From NCBI GenBank assembly GCA_025363475.1, contig JANYDS010000085.1, positions 1 to 64,000 of the forward strand: 64,000 nt of DNA. The letters run 5' to 3'. The position numbers and the translations under genes were made by a program. This document shows, piece after piece, positions 15,945 to 25,605 of the stretch (within the stretch, counting starts at the first letter, position 1; each line of letters begins with the position of its first letter). The DNA comes from Terriglobia bacterium (GTDB lineage Bacteria > Acidobacteriota > Terriglobia > Bryobacterales > Bryobacteraceae). The notes beneath the pieces are model-generated. The model saw nothing but the letters and a program-made list of their open reading frames with translations. It was not told the DNA's origin and made no database searches.

Positions 15945-18900
15945 TTACGTCATTTCCGGAAGAGACAAGTCGTCCGGTTTCGATTCCGCTGCTGCCTTGT
16001 TACCTGCAACCAGCTTGGCCAGCCGGTCGAAGTAAAGATAAATCACCGGGGTTGTGTACAGCGTGAGCACCTGGCTCACCAGCAAACCGCCGATGATGCT
16101 GATGCCCAGCGGCTTGCGCATTTCTGAACCCACGCCTGAACCAAACGCCAGCGGCACCGCGCCCAGCAGAGCAGCCATGGTTGTCATCATGATGGGCCGG
16201 AACCGCAGCAGACAAGCCTGATAGATGGCCTCTTCCGGCGATTTGCCTTCCTTGCGTTCGGCTTCGAGGGCAAAATCGATCATCATGATCGCGTTCTTCT
16301 TCACAATACCGATCAGCAGAATAATGCCAATCAGCGCAATAATGTCGAGGTCCTCATGGAACAGAATCAGCGCAAGGATGGCGCCGACGCCGGCCGAGGG
16401 CAGTGTGGAAAGAATTGTGATCGGGTGAATGTAGCTTTCATAAAGCACGCCCAGCACCAGGTAAACCGTAACCAGCGCCGCCAGAATCAGCACCGATTCA
16501 TTCGCCAGCGAGTTCTCAAAGGCGCGAGCTGTACCCTGGAACCGGGGTTCAATGCTGGCCGGCATTCCGGTGGCTTTGGTGACTTCGCGGATATGTTCCA
16601 CCGCTACGCCAAGTGACGAGCCTTCCGCCAGATTAAACGAAACCGTAACCACCGGAAACTGGCCCTGATGATTGATCGTGATGGGCAATTTCACTTCACG
16701 AACGCGTGTAAAGGCAAGCAGTGGCGCCTGCGCCAGCGCTGCCGCACCCGTAAGTGCCGAGTTGGTACCGGCCAGCGCGATCGTGTTCGCCAGATTGGCC
16801 GAAGCCGACCCGATCTGCACATAAATCCCCTTGAGTGCCTCTGCATCCTGCTGCCACGACGGCAAAGCTTCCAACACCACGTGATACTGATTCGCCTGCG
16901 TGAAAATCGTCGAGACCTGGCGCTGCCCGAAGGCGTTATACAGCGCGTCGTCCACCTGTTGCGGCGTAATGCCGAGGCGGCCCGCGGTATCGCGGTCGAT
17001 ATCCACCAGCAGACCCAGGCCGTTATTCTGCTGATCGCTCGCCACATCCCGCAATTCCGGAATCTTCTGCATGCGCTCAACCAGTTTGGGGATCCACTCA
17101 TCCAGGATGGCCTTGTCTGGCGCATCGAGTGAATATTGATACTGTGTGCGGCTGATGCGGTCTTCAACCGTAAGATCCTGCACCGGCTGCATATACAATT
17201 TGATGCCGTTGACCCGCTCCACCAGCGGAGCGATACGCCGGATCACCGCTGCTGCATTGAGCTTGCGCTCATCGTGCGGTTTCAGCGTAATCTGAATGCG
17301 GCCGCTATTCGTGGTCGTATTGATGCCGTCAATCCCAATGAAAGATGTGACGTTTTCAACTGCGGGATCTTTAATGATTTCCTTCACCAGCGCCTGCTGC
17401 TTGACGCTCATGGCGGTGAACGAAATGGTTTCCGGTGCCTGGGAAATGCCCAGGATGATGCCCGTATCCTGCACGGGGAAGAAGCCCTTGGGAACGATGA
17501 TGTAGAAGTAGACCGTCGCGCCCAGCGTACCGATGGCAACCATCAGGGTAATGAACTGGTGGCGCAAAACGAATCGAACGCCGCGTCCATAGGCGGCAAT
17601 AATGCGCACAAAGATGTTTTCCGACCAGTGATAGAAACGTCCCTGTTCCGATTCAGGCTTATGCTTCAAAAGACGCGCCGCCATCATCGGCGTTAGCGTC
17701 AATGACACAAAGGCAGAGAAGATAATAGCCACGGCCAGAGTAACCGCGAATTCACGAAAAAGACGTCCTACAATATCCGCCATGAATAACAGCGGAATCA
17801 GCACCGCGATCAGCGAAACTGTCAGTGAAACAACCGTAAAACCGATCTCTTCAGAACCCTTGAGCGCCGCATCCATGGGCGAATAGCCCATTTCGATATA
17901 GCGCGAAATGTTCTCGATCATGACGATTGCCGCGTCCACCACGAACCCGGTTGAGATCGTGAGCGCCATCAGCGAAAGATTGTCCAGACTGTACCCCAGC
18001 GCATACATCACCGCGAAGGTGCCAATCAGCGAGAGCGGTACCGCGACGCCCGGAATAATGGTGGCCGAAAAGCTGCGCAGGAACACGAAAATGACCGCGA
18101 CGACCAGCACAATAGTCAGGATCAGTTCAAACTCAACGTCTTCCACTGAAGCCCGGATCGTCGTGGTCCTGTCGGTAATGACCTGAATTTTGATTCCTTC
18201 GGGCATCGAGGCCTGCATCTGGGGCAGCAGTTCCTGAATGGTATCGACGACGTTAATAATGCTGCTTCCCGGCTGCCGCTGAATATTGAGAACGATGGCC
18301 GGAGTCTCGTTGACCCAGGCGGCTTGTCTCTTGTTCTCCACGCCGTCAATCACCGTCGCGACATCTGAAATCCGCACCGGTGCGCCATTGCGGTAAGCAA
18401 TAATAATCGATTTGTACTGCTCTCCCGATTGAATCTGATCGTTGTCGTTAATCGTCCAGGCCTGCTGCAGACCGTCGAAATTACCCTTCGCCGCATTAAC
18501 GTTCGCGCTGTTCAAAGCGCTGCGCAGAGTATCAAGACTCAGTCCGTATGACGCCAGTGCCGTTGGATTTGCCTGCACACGCACCGCTGGCCGCTGACCG
18601 CCACTGATGCTCACAAGACCCACACCACGCAACTGCGAAATACGCTGCGCCATGCGGGTTTCCGCCAGATCTTCAATTTTGGGCAGCGGAATGGTTTTTG
18701 ACGTAATCGCCAGCGTTAGAATCGGCGCATCGGCTGGGTTCGTTTTGCTGTAAATCGGAGGATTCGGCAGATCACGGGGCAGAAAAGTCCCGGCTGCGTT
18801 GATGGCTGCCTGGACTTCCTGCTCGGCGATATCAATATTCAGATCCAGCGCAAACTGCAACGTAATCAGCGAACTGCCGTACGAGCTTACTGATGTCATC

Positions 18901-19136
18901 TGAGTCATGCCCGGCACCTGGCCGAACTGTTTCTCAAGTGGCGCAGTTACCGAAGACGTCATCACCTCCGGGCTGGCCCCGGGGTAAAACGTCTGGATCT
19001 GCATCGTCGGATAGTCGACCTGGGGAAGGGCCGATACCGGCAGTTGCCGGAACGCGACCCAGCCGGTCAGCACTACGCCGATCATCATCAGCGACGTTGC
19101 TACCGGCCGCTCGATGAAGATTTTAGAAGGACTCAC
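15945..19136 (-). CDS. RND efflux pump permease, MdtB-like, with altered TM4 proton relay
   Basis: The 1063-residue HAE1-type RND pump starts with [16 protein letters not shown]. Its [15 protein letters not shown] and TM10 [11 protein letters not shown] motifs are normal. In TM4 the relay motif reads [13 protein letters not shown]: Asp401 is present, but the position equivalent to the second Asp (AcrB D408) is Ala402. The nucleotides are GAC GCG at 17936-17931, so this is a clean codon. The MdtC-like partner keeps both aspartates. The ATG overlaps the stop of the adaptor gene as ATGA, so the two are translationally coupled. The pair is expected to export bile-salt or antibiotic-like compounds, but the substrate is unknown. 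Confidence 0.93.
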   Translation of the reverse strand: MSPSKIFIERPVATSLMMIGVVLTGWVAFRQLPVSALPQVDYPTMQIQTFYPGASPEVMTSSVTAPLEKQFGQVPGMTQMTSVSSYGSSLITLQFALDLNIDIAEQEVQAAINAAGTFLPRDLPNPPIYSKTNPADAPILTLAITSKTIPLPKIEDLAETRMAQRISQLRGVGLVSISGGQRPAVRVQANPTALASYGLSLDTLRSALNSANVNAAKGNFDGLQQAWTINDNDQIQSGEQYKSIIIAYRNGAPVRISDVATVIDGVENKRQAAWVNETPAIVLNIQRQPGSSIINVVDTIQELLPQMQASMPEGIKIQVITDRTTTIRASVEDVEFELILTIVLVVAVIFVFLRSFSATIIPGVAVPLSLIGTFAVMYALGYSLDNLSLMALTISTGFVVDAAIVMIENISRYIEMGYSPMDAALKGSEEIGFTVVSLTVSLIAVLIPLLFMADIVGRLFREFAVTLAVAIIFSAFVSLTLTPMMAARLLKHKPESEQGRFYHWSENIFVRIIAAYGRGVRFVLRHQFITLMVAIGTLGATVYFYIIVPKGFFPVQDTGIILGISQAPETISFTAMSVKQQALVKEIIKDPAVENVTSFIGIDGINTTTNSGRIQITLKPHDERKLNAAAVIRRIAPLVERVNGIKLYMQPVQDLTVEDRISRTQYQYSLDAPDKAILDEWIPKLVERMQKIPELRDVASDQQNNGLGLLVDIDRDTAGRLGITPQQVDDALYNAFGQRQVSTIFTQANQYHVVLEALPSWQQDAEALKGIYVQIGSASANLANTIALAGTNSALTGAAALAQAPLLAFTRVREVKLPITINHQGQFPVVTVSFNLAEGSSLGVAVEHIREVTKATGMPASIEPRFQGTARAFENSLANESVLILAALVTVYLVLGVLYESYIHPITILSTLPSAGVGAILALILFHEDLDIIALIGIILLIGIVKKNAIMMIDFALEAERKEGKSPEEAIYQACLLRFRPIMMTTMAALLGAVPLAFGSGVGSEMRKPLGISIIGGLLVSQVLTLYTTPVIYLYFDRLAKLVAGNKAAAESKPDDLSLPEMT

Positions 19137-20539
19137 TGACCCGCGCCCTTGCGACCGCCAGCACCGCCACTCGGAGCACTCGGAGCGCCCGGAGTTCCGC
19201 CGCGACCGGTCTTGCTGCCACCCCGCCCTCCGCGCCCCCGGCCTCTGCCCAGCGCGGCAGCGTCGGCCGCAGCCTCAGCTTCTGCTTCGCCCGGTCGCCT
19301 GACACGAACAGCACCGCCATCGGTAACCCGGTCTGAGCCATCCACTGCAACGCGGTCACCTTCTTTCAGACCGCTCTTGATCACAGCGCCGCTCTGGTCG
19401 GAACTCAAGACCTGAACGGGTCGCAGATGCACTGTGGCAGCGCCGCCCTCTGCCTGCTCCACCACGTAAACAAACGTTCCCTGCTGTCCGTTCTGCACCG
19501 CAACCGTCGGAATTACTATCTGATTGGCAAGCGTATCCACCATTAAGCGCACGTTGACGAACTGATTCGGGAATAGTGACCCGTCTTTGTTGTCGAAAAC
19601 GGCCTTCATCTTGGACGTGCCGGTCGACTGATCAATTGTGTTGTCCATGGTCACCAGCTGCCCGGTGCCCAGTTTGAGGGAATTGTCGCGGTTAAACGCC
19701 TCGACGGGCAGTTTCGCGCCCACCCGCAGCTTCTTCAACACTTGCTGCAGACTGTCTTCCGGAATCGTGAACAACACCGAAATTGGGTCCAGTTGCGTAA
19801 TCACCAGCATGCCGTTGGCATCTGCGGCGCGCACGATATTGCCGGGGTCCACTAAACGCAGTCCAATCCGGCCGCCGATCGGTGCCGTCACCTTCGAATA
19901 AATCAAATTCAATTTGGCGCTGTTTACGTTGGCCGTATCCTGCTTGATGTTGCCTTCATACTGGGCCACCAGCGAAGTTTGCGTGTCCAGTTGCTGCCTT
20001 GGAATTGCGTCCTGAGCCAGCAAACTGGTGTACCGCTCCATATCCCGCCGCGCATTGGTCAGTAGAGCCGTATCCCGCGCCAGCGTTCCTTCCGCCAGAT
20101 CCCGTTGCACTTCATAAGGGCGCGGATCGATCTCGGCCAGTAACTGCCCCTCCTTGACCAGGTCTCCCTCTCTAAAGTTGACCGACATTAGCTGCCCGTC
20201 CACACGGGACTTGACCACAACCGTGTAAAACGCAGCCACGTTGCCCAGTCCGCTCAGGTACACAGGCACATTTTTCTTGACCGCAGTCTCAACAATTACA
20301 GGTGTCGGACCAAAGCCACCCCGACCACCTCCCGGGCCCCGGCCGCCGCCACCTGCCGGCGTGGCTACCAGTCCAGGCTGCCCCACACGCCAAACGGCAT
20401 AGCCGCCCACCGCCAGCACAATCAGAAGGAAGAAAACCCAGATTAATCCGCGTTTTTTGGGCTTATGCGCGGATGCTCCCGACGCGGAGGCAGTAGTGCC
20501 TGGGTTATGCAAATCGTTGGGTGAGGTATGGGTGGTCAT
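19133..20539 (-). CDS. RND efflux periplasmic adaptor, MdtA-like
   Basis: The 468-residue membrane fusion protein has one N-terminal TM anchor (about residues 29-50) preceded by a polar KPKKRG segment. A Gly/Arg-rich linker follows, then biotinyl-lipoyl halves ([35 protein letters not shown]), a helical hairpin, and beta-barrel and MP domains. The last 55 residues are a low-complexity Ala/Gly/Arg/Ser tail not usual for MdtA. It bridges the inner-membrane pumps to the outer-membrane channel encoded 7 kb downstream in the same unit. It is the first gene of the operon; the 270-bp divergent region to the DUF4331 gene should hold its promoter. Confidence 0.93.
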   Translation of the reverse strand: MTTHTSPNDLHNPGTTASASGASAHKPKKRGLIWVFFLLIVLAVGGYAVWRVGQPGLVATPAGGGGRGPGGGRGGFGPTPVIVETAVKKNVPVYLSGLGNVAAFYTVVVKSRVDGQLMSVNFREGDLVKEGQLLAEIDPRPYEVQRDLAEGTLARDTALLTNARRDMERYTSLLAQDAIPRQQLDTQTSLVAQYEGNIKQDTANVNSAKLNLIYSKVTAPIGGRIGLRLVDPGNIVRAADANGMLVITQLDPISVLFTIPEDSLQQVLKKLRVGAKLPVEAFNRDNSLKLGTGQLVTMDNTIDQSTGTSKMKAVFDNKDGSLFPNQFVNVRLMVDTLANQIVIPTVAVQNGQQGTFVYVVEQAEGGAATVHLRPVQVLSSDQSGAVIKSGLKEGDRVAVDGSDRVTDGGAVRVRRPGEAEAEAAADAAALGRGRGRGGRGGSKTGRGGTPGAPSAPSGGAGGRKGAGQ

Positions 20540-20689
20540 TCAGGTCGCATTCGGAAGTCGTACATGAAAAGGACTATTTTCTGGCCCCCAAGGTAACGGG
20601 AACTCCCTCGCGTTGCAAACTTTTACATACCGCGCAGCTCAAGCATTTGCTCAGGCAACCGTGCCCGGGCCATTCATTTCATTTATGCT

Positions 20690-20715
20690 TCCGCTGTCAC
20701 AGATTATACAGCGGA
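20690..20715. promoter_or_regulatory. inverted repeat in the divergent region, possible operator
   Basis: TCCGCTGT (20690-20697) and ACAGCGGA (20708-20715) form a perfect 8-bp inverted repeat with a 10-bp spacer. It sits between the divergent RND operon (start 20539) and the DUF4331 gene (start 20813). The dyad geometry fits a dimeric repressor site, but no regulator gene is adjacent. The spacer contains ATTATA, which could be part of a promoter on either strand. Confidence 0.45.
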
Positions 20716-20812
20716 CGCTCAAGGTGGTTTTCCAGAAAAGCTAAATCCGATTTCCGCTCCTGAGCGTAGCACTACCGAAGTCATCTACACCAACTCAGGA
20801 GAAACCATAAAA

Positions 20813-22249
20813 ATGCTCAAATTCGCGGCGCGAACAGCAACAGTCACAGCTCTTTCGTGTCTGTCTCTGTTCGCCGCCAGTCACCGCAACGGACCACTCC
20901 TGCTCGAAGACCAGACAGCAAATCTCAACGACCTCTATGCTTTCCGCAGTTACGAAACAGGGCGTTCCGATCGTCTGGTTCTCAGCATGAGCGTCCAGGG
21001 CTTTCAAAACCCCGATAACGGACCCAGTTACTACAAATTCTCAGACAGTGTCCTTTATCGGTTCAACGTCAACAATTCCCGTGGACTCGACGGCAATCCC
21101 GATTTCGTCGTCGATTTCATGTTCAAAACCCTGCTGCGCCCCAATCCGACATTTGTTTCCTATTTCGGCGCGCTGAAAGGGATTGACGATCCGGGGATCT
21201 TCCTCTATCAGACCTATGTCGTCGCCGTCCGCAACGTCAAAACTGGCAGCACGGTTTTCTATGACCGCGACGCCAGCGGTCACCTGCTCTCTGTAGCACC
21301 GCCGAACCTTGGTCCGAAATCCACACCGAACTATGAAGCGACTTTCGGTGCGCCTTCGGTCTTCACGCTGCCGAACGGAATGCGTGTTTTCGCAGGTCCC
21401 CGCGATGACGCTTTCTACTTTGACAGTGCTGCCACCTTCGATACGCTCAACTTCCGCAGCCCGGCCCCGGTTCTTTCGGGTTCCGCCGATTCCGGTCAGG
21501 GCGCTGCTTACCCGGCAGCGGCTGATGGTTTTGCAGGCTACAACATCAGCCTGATTGCGGTCGAAATGCCCATCACGCTGGCGACAGTCGATGGCACCCT
21601 GCCCACCGACCCCAAGGCAGCCAATGCCAAGATCGGCGTGTGGGCCACCACCCAGCGTCAGCTGGTTACCGTTCGCCCCAGCCCGTCGGATCCCGTTTTC
21701 TACGGTGAATTTCAACAGGTTGATCGCGTAGGTAACCCCCTTACGGTTGAAGCACTTATCCCGCTTCCTCTCAAAGATTACTGGAACCGCAGCCTGCCAG
21801 CCAATGACCAGCAGTTTGCCCAGTACATTGGCGACCCCTTCTTCGCTTCCGGCGTCCTCAACGGCGTCTTCGGCTTGAAGGTTCCGCCAGCTCCGCGCAA
21901 TGACATTCTGGGCGTTTATGTCCCGGACATCACTCGTATTGATTTAACCATCGCGCCCACCCCGGCCGCCAGCCAGAACCGTCTTGGACCTCTGGCCGGT
22001 GACAACGCGGGCTGGCCGTTCGGCGGTCGCCGCCCCATCGATGATGTTGTTGATATCGGCTTCCGTGCCCTCGCCGGCGTGCTCGTTCCTGGCTACGGTG
22101 TCGCTCCCAACAATCAGCTGGGTGATGGCGTCAACTCCAACGACGTGCCGCTGCTGACACGTTTCCCGTTCCATGCAGCGCCGCATGCCGGCTACCTGCA
22201 CAGCAACATCAGCGGGACCAATGGTCGCGGTACGGCCACCGGTCAATAG
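20813..22249 (+). CDS. exported DUF4331 domain protein
   Basis: The 478-residue protein has a signal peptide (about residues 1-22, ending near LFAA). The DUF4331 pattern begins at once with SHRNGPLLLEDQTANLNDLYAF, and the C-terminal part has GRRPIDDVVDIGFRAL and a DGVNSNDVPLLTRFPF closing motif typical of the family. DUF4331 has no established biochemical role. The gene has a good AGGAG site 11 bp before ATG 20813. It is followed by a TPR protein and a HEAT-repeat protein on the same strand, all three exported, so they may act together in the periplasm or at the envelope. Confidence 0.9.
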   Translation: MLKFAARTATVTALSCLSLFAASHRNGPLLLEDQTANLNDLYAFRSYETGRSDRLVLSMSVQGFQNPDNGPSYYKFSDSVLYRFNVNNSRGLDGNPDFVVDFMFKTLLRPNPTFVSYFGALKGIDDPGIFLYQTYVVAVRNVKTGSTVFYDRDASGHLLSVAPPNLGPKSTPNYEATFGAPSVFTLPNGMRVFAGPRDDAFYFDSAATFDTLNFRSPAPVLSGSADSGQGAAYPAAADGFAGYNISLIAVEMPITLATVDGTLPTDPKAANAKIGVWATTQRQLVTVRPSPSDPVFYGEFQQVDRVGNPLTVEALIPLPLKDYWNRSLPANDQQFAQYIGDPFFASGVLNGVFGLKVPPAPRNDILGVYVPDITRIDLTIAPTPAASQNRLGPLAGDNAGWPFGGRRPIDDVVDIGFRALAGVLVPGYGVAPNNQLGDGVNSNDVPLLTRFPFHAAPHAGYLHSNISGTNGRGTATGQ

Positions 22250-22259
22250 TTGTTAAAGC

Positions 22260-22285
22260 GGGCCGTTCGGGCAACCGGACGGCCC
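22260..22285 (+). terminator. strong GC hairpin with GCAA tetraloop between DUF4331 and TPR genes
   Basis: Eleven bases at 22260-22270 pair with 22275-22285, with one G-T wobble, around a GCAA (GNRA-type) loop. The hairpin starts 10 bp after the DUF4331 stop. No T run follows, so it may be a weak or Rho-assisted terminator, or an RNA-stabilising element that sets different levels for upstream and downstream genes. Confidence 0.55.
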
Positions 22286-22314
22286 AATCCTCTAAATCTT
22301 TCGAGCCCAAAAAT

Positions 22315-23499
22315 ATGAAACTGACCGTCTTCTTCCTCCTTGCTCTCCCGGTTTTCGCCCAGACCCAAAATGGATCTGACCGGCTCGCTGCCGCCTTCCA
22401 GGACCGCGTGCTCACTGAGAACACTGCGCGCCTCTCCACGGATGAGCGAATCTCGATGTTTGAGACCATCTCGAAGGCGAAGCCCGACAATCCTCACTAT
22501 CAGAATCTATTGGCTGGTGCCTATATTCAGAAAGTTCGCGAGTCGATGGACTACAGCTACCTGGACCGCGCCTCGCAGATTCTTGCCAACGTACTTTCCG
22601 GCGATTCGCGCAATTATGAAGCAGCCCGTCTGCGCACCGAGATTGCTCTTGAGCGCCACGAATTCAAACTAGCGGCGGAGTATTCGCGAGCCCTGACCGA
22701 ATGGTCAGCCGGCGACTCGTGGAACTGGGGTACGCTCGGCGATGCCCTCATCGAGATGGGCGACTACGACAAAGCCGCCGACGCCTACCAGAAAATGGTC
22801 AACCTGCACCCGGACCTTGCCAGTTATAACCGTGCGTCCTACTTCCGCTTCATTTATAACGATGTGGACGCAGCGATCAAGTTCATGAACCTGGCCATCA
22901 ATTCCGGCAGCGCAATGGCCGAAAATACCGCCTGGTGCGAAGTGGAACTGGGCAAAATGCAGTTCAAAACAGGCCGCCTGCCTGAGGCGGAAGCGTCTTT
23001 CAAGACTGCGCTTCGCTACTTTCCCAATTACCACCCGGCTTTAGCCGGTTACGCCCAGACACGTGCTGCCCAGAAGGATTGGAAGGGCGCAATCGCCAGC
23101 ATGAAACTGGCACAGGACGCCACGCCGTTACCCGATTACGCCGCTGCTCTATTCGATTACTACACCGCAGCCGGACAGCCTCAAGAAGCCCAGAAACAGA
23201 AGGAAATGATCCAGATCATTGACCGCCTGGGCCAGGCAGGTAAAGAAAAGGCCAACCGCAACCTGGCTCTGATCTATGCCGACCACGACTGGAACCTGGA
23301 ACGGTCACTGGAACTGGCGCAGAACGAACTGGAAGTGCGCGGCGACATTTACACCTATGACGCCCTCGCATGGGCGCTTTACAAGAACAAGAAGTATCCC
23401 GAAGCTTCTGCGGCGATGACGAAAGCCATGCGCTTCCAGACTCCTGAACCTTCTTTCCGCAAGCACGCCGATCTGATCGCACAAGCCCTGAAGAATTAA
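22315..23499 (+). CDS. exported tetratricopeptide-repeat protein
   Basis: The 394-residue protein has a signal peptide (MKLTVFFLLALPVFAQ, cleavage near 16) followed by TPR units across most of the length. Examples are WNWGTLGDALIEMGDYDKAADAYQKM (near 140), LGKMQFKTGRLPEAEASFKTAL (near 220) and DALAWALYKNKKYPEASAAMTKAM (near 345). TPRs mediate protein-protein contacts, so this is likely a scaffold in the periplasm. It lies 65 bp after the DUF4331 stop and 16 bp before the HEAT-repeat gene. Confidence 0.85.
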   Translation: MKLTVFFLLALPVFAQTQNGSDRLAAAFQDRVLTENTARLSTDERISMFETISKAKPDNPHYQNLLAGAYIQKVRESMDYSYLDRASQILANVLSGDSRNYEAARLRTEIALERHEFKLAAEYSRALTEWSAGDSWNWGTLGDALIEMGDYDKAADAYQKMVNLHPDLASYNRASYFRFIYNDVDAAIKFMNLAINSGSAMAENTAWCEVELGKMQFKTGRLPEAEASFKTALRYFPNYHPALAGYAQTRAAQKDWKGAIASMKLAQDATPLPDYAAALFDYYTAAGQPQEAQKQKEMIQIIDRLGQAGKEKANRNLALIYADHDWNLERSLELAQNELEVRGDIYTYDALAWALYKNKKYPEASAAMTKAMRFQTPEPSFRKHADLIAQALKN

Positions 23500-23515
23500 C
23501 GAATAGGACACCGCC

Positions 23516-24289
23516 ATGAAAAAACTAGCCATCCTGCTTTGCTGCTCTGCGCCCCTGTTTGCGGGCGATCTGGAAACGTTCCTCGATGGCAGGGTGCATT
23601 TCACCCTGCGCAACCAGGCCTGTCTCAATTTGGCAGGCGACAAGACTCCCGAGGTGGTGAAAGCCATGCGCGATTCGCTCGGGATTTCCGAAGTTCAGGC
23701 CTGCGCCGGTGCCAATCTGCGCAAAGCCGGAGCGGTGAATGAACTCCTCAGCGCTATTAAAGACTCCGATGCCACCGTCCGGGCCGTCGCTGCACGGGAG
23801 ATGGGCGTCATGCAAAAGCCGGAATTTCTGATGCCCCTGCACCACGCCGCGGAAGATTCGGACATCCTCGCCGCCAGTAATGCCATTGAAGGCCTGGTCC
23901 GGTATGAAGACCATTCTTCGGCACCCGCATTGCGCGAACTCGCCGTAAAGAATGGAGTGCTCGCTACCCTGGCGTTCAATGCCCTGGTGAACTGGCGCGA
24001 CGCGGAAGTTGCGGGCATCGCACGCAAACTCATGGACAGCGTAGAGCCGGGTGACCAGCTGGCCGGAATCCGCGCCATTGCCATGACAGGCGATAAAACC
24101 GATTTGCCCCGGCTGCGGGAACTGGCGAAAGACGACGTGAACCTCTCCGCAGGCGGACGCGGTTTCGGGCTGATGCCTGCCATTAGCATATCGCGCGCTG
24201 CGCAGAATGCGATTCGGGCGATTACTTCGGGGTCCGCTTCCGGTACGCAAGCAGCAGGATCCCCGCCAGTACCAGCACCGGCGGAATAA
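23516..24289 (+). CDS. exported HEAT-repeat protein
   Basis: The 257-residue protein starts with a signal peptide (MKKLAILLCCSAPLFAG). Repeated helical pairs have HEAT character, for example NELLSAIKDSDATVRAVAAREMG and MPLHHAAEDSDILAASNAIEGLV, then DLPRLRELAKDD. The last about 15 residues are Ala/Pro/Gly-rich. The 3' end overlaps, in antisense, the last 68 bp of the small membrane protein gene on the minus strand. It is the third member of the exported cluster that starts with DUF4331. Confidence 0.8.
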   Translation: MKKLAILLCCSAPLFAGDLETFLDGRVHFTLRNQACLNLAGDKTPEVVKAMRDSLGISEVQACAGANLRKAGAVNELLSAIKDSDATVRAVAAREMGVMQKPEFLMPLHHAAEDSDILAASNAIEGLVRYEDHSSAPALRELAVKNGVLATLAFNALVNWRDAEVAGIARKLMDSVEPGDQLAGIRAIAMTGDKTDLPRLRELAKDDVNLSAGGRGFGLMPAISISRAAQNAIRAITSGSASGTQAAGSPPVPAPAE

Positions 24290-24395
24290 TTAGAATCACA
24301 ATGCCGCGGTTCAGCACAGCGGAACGCTCCCCTTGCTGAGCCGCTGCGGTGCGAAAACACATCACGCACTGGGCGAGAAACAGTGTCGGGTTCAT
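24222..24395 (-). CDS. 57-aa CxxC single-pass membrane protein at the end of the oxidase operon
   Basis: This gene is easily missed. The ATG at 24395 overlaps the stop of the upstream subunit III-like gene as ATGA. The 57-residue product starts MNPTLFLAQCVMCFRTAAAQ, with a CxxC at residues 10-13. It then has one hydrophobic segment (about 33-50, ILIIPPVLVLAGILLLA) and ends YRKRTPK, a positive-inside tail that would place the CxxC outside the cytoplasm. The location suggests an accessory role in oxidase assembly or metal/heme handling; that is inference. I recall similar short proteins near acidobacterial respiratory genes but no named function. The last 68 bp overlap the converging HEAT-repeat gene. 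Confidence 0.7.
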   Translation of the reverse strand: MNPTLFLAQCVMCFRTAAAQQGERSAVLNRGIVILIIPPVLVLAGILLLAYRKRTPK

Positions 24396-24961
24396 ATGCT
24401 GCCCGCGAGCGTGGCATTCGAAAAATACAACGCAAACAACAGCACCAGCCAGACGGCATTCAAAAAGTGGGAGTACATCGCCACTGCCAGGACATCCCGT
24501 TTGCGCGTGCCGTTGGCGACGAAAGTCATCCAGCAGACCACGGCTGAGGCCGCGATCCAGTGCGCCCCGGTCAGAGAGAGAAACGTCGCCCCGAAGGTGG
24601 TGTCCCAACCCAGTTGTTCCAGATACACCAGTCGCACCCACTCCACAATCTCCAGGAACAGGAACATGAGCCAGCAGGTAATGGCAATCGCCAGCCAGCG
24701 TACTGCCGGTTCCGGATCTTCTGCGTTCACCGCGTGCGCACTTACCTCGCCCGTCACGCTGGCACAAAGCGCGAACATCGTCAGGGCCGTGGCCATCAGC
24801 AGCGAGGCGAAATGGAAGGGGGTCGGCCACATTTCCGAAGCCCAGCGTAAATAGAACATCACCGCCAGCAGCGTAGCGAAAAACATCGTACTCGCGGCGA
24901 TCACCAGCAGAACCGCCCGCCGGGTCCTGGTCGCGTAATACTGTTTCAGATATCCAGTCAT
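24392..24961 (-). CDS. second cytochrome c oxidase subunit III-like protein
   Basis: The 189-residue protein has five hydrophobic segments and is related to the CtaE/CoxC fold, with a C-terminal HFLNAVWLVLLFALYF that parallels the HFLDVMWLAIMALYAF of the preceding gene. ATG 24961 is chosen because it overlaps the upstream TGA as ATGA. It probably serves as an additional subunit of the heme-copper oxidase. A shortened subunit III paralogue and a subunit IV-like role are both possible. Confidence 0.75.
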   Translation of the reverse strand: MTGYLKQYYATRTRRAVLLVIAASTMFFATLLAVMFYLRWASEMWPTPFHFASLLMATALTMFALCASVTGEVSAHAVNAEDPEPAVRWLAIAITCWLMFLFLEIVEWVRLVYLEQLGWDTTFGATFLSLTGAHWIAASAVVCWMTFVANGTRKRDVLAVAMYSHFLNAVWLVLLFALYFSNATLAGSI

Positions 24962-25605
24962 GCCCAGAATGCGTATAACGCCATAATCGCCAGCCACATC
25001 ACATCCAGAAAATGCCAAAACGCGGCGCTTACTTCTACCATTGTTCGGCGTCCGGGGCCGAGTTCATAGCGCAAAGCCCGCCACATTACATAGAGCACGG
25101 GAAGTAGAGTACCCACCACGTGGGCGGCGTGGGTCCATGTCAGGACATAGAAGAAGGCCGTACTGGGGTGACCTGCGGCATAAAATCCGCGATTGGATAA
25201 CTGCTGCCAGGCGATTGCCTGACCAATCAGAAAGCCCGTACCCAGCACCGCACCTGCGGACCACAGCCAGTTGAATAACTGCCGGTTGCCACTCCGCAGC
25301 TTTCGGCGCGCGACATCCAGCAAAATGCTGCTGATGACAATTGCGCCCGTATTCCACCAAAGGATTTGCGGCAGCCCGATGTGGCCCCAATCATTATTCA
25401 AACCCCGCCGCACCACCATCGCGCTAATCAGAGCGGCGAAGGTCATGGTGCTGGCGCACATCAGGACGATGATTCCGGTGAGCGATGCACTGCGCGAACC
25501 GCCGCGCTCCGGCCGGTCACGATCCGGTCCGTCGCCGCCCCAGGGCAGTTCAGGAATATCGGGCGGTGGCGGGCTGCCAGTGGTTTCTGTCAGGGTCCCG
25601 GGCAT
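24958..25605 (-). CDS. ctaE: cytochrome c oxidase subunit III
   Basis: The 215-residue protein has a polar Pro/Arg-rich N-terminus followed by five TM helices from about residue 43. Motifs such as AFFYVLTWTHAAHVVGTL and AAFWHFLDVMWLAIM are typical of short five-helix subunit III. It is a structural subunit of an aa3/caa3-type oxidase. The start overlaps the ctaD end by 16 bp, and the stop overlaps the next gene as ATGA. Confidence 0.88.
   Translation of the reverse strand: MPGTLTETTGSPPPPDIPELPWGGDGPDRDRPERGGSRSASLTGIIVLMCASTMTFAALISAMVVRRGLNNDWGHIGLPQILWWNTGAIVISSILLDVARRKLRSGNRQLFNWLWSAGAVLGTGFLIGQAIAWQQLSNRGFYAAGHPSTAFFYVLTWTHAAHVVGTLLPVLYVMWRALRYELGPGRRTMVEVSAAFWHFLDVMWLAIMALYAFWA

Noticed and set aside
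24222-24830. 202-aa minus-strand ORF that would contain the small CxxC protein
   Set aside because: Its first two thirds are a shadow of the subunit III-like gene in another frame. Only the last 57 codons, from ATG 24395, fit the ATGA overlap and membrane pattern.
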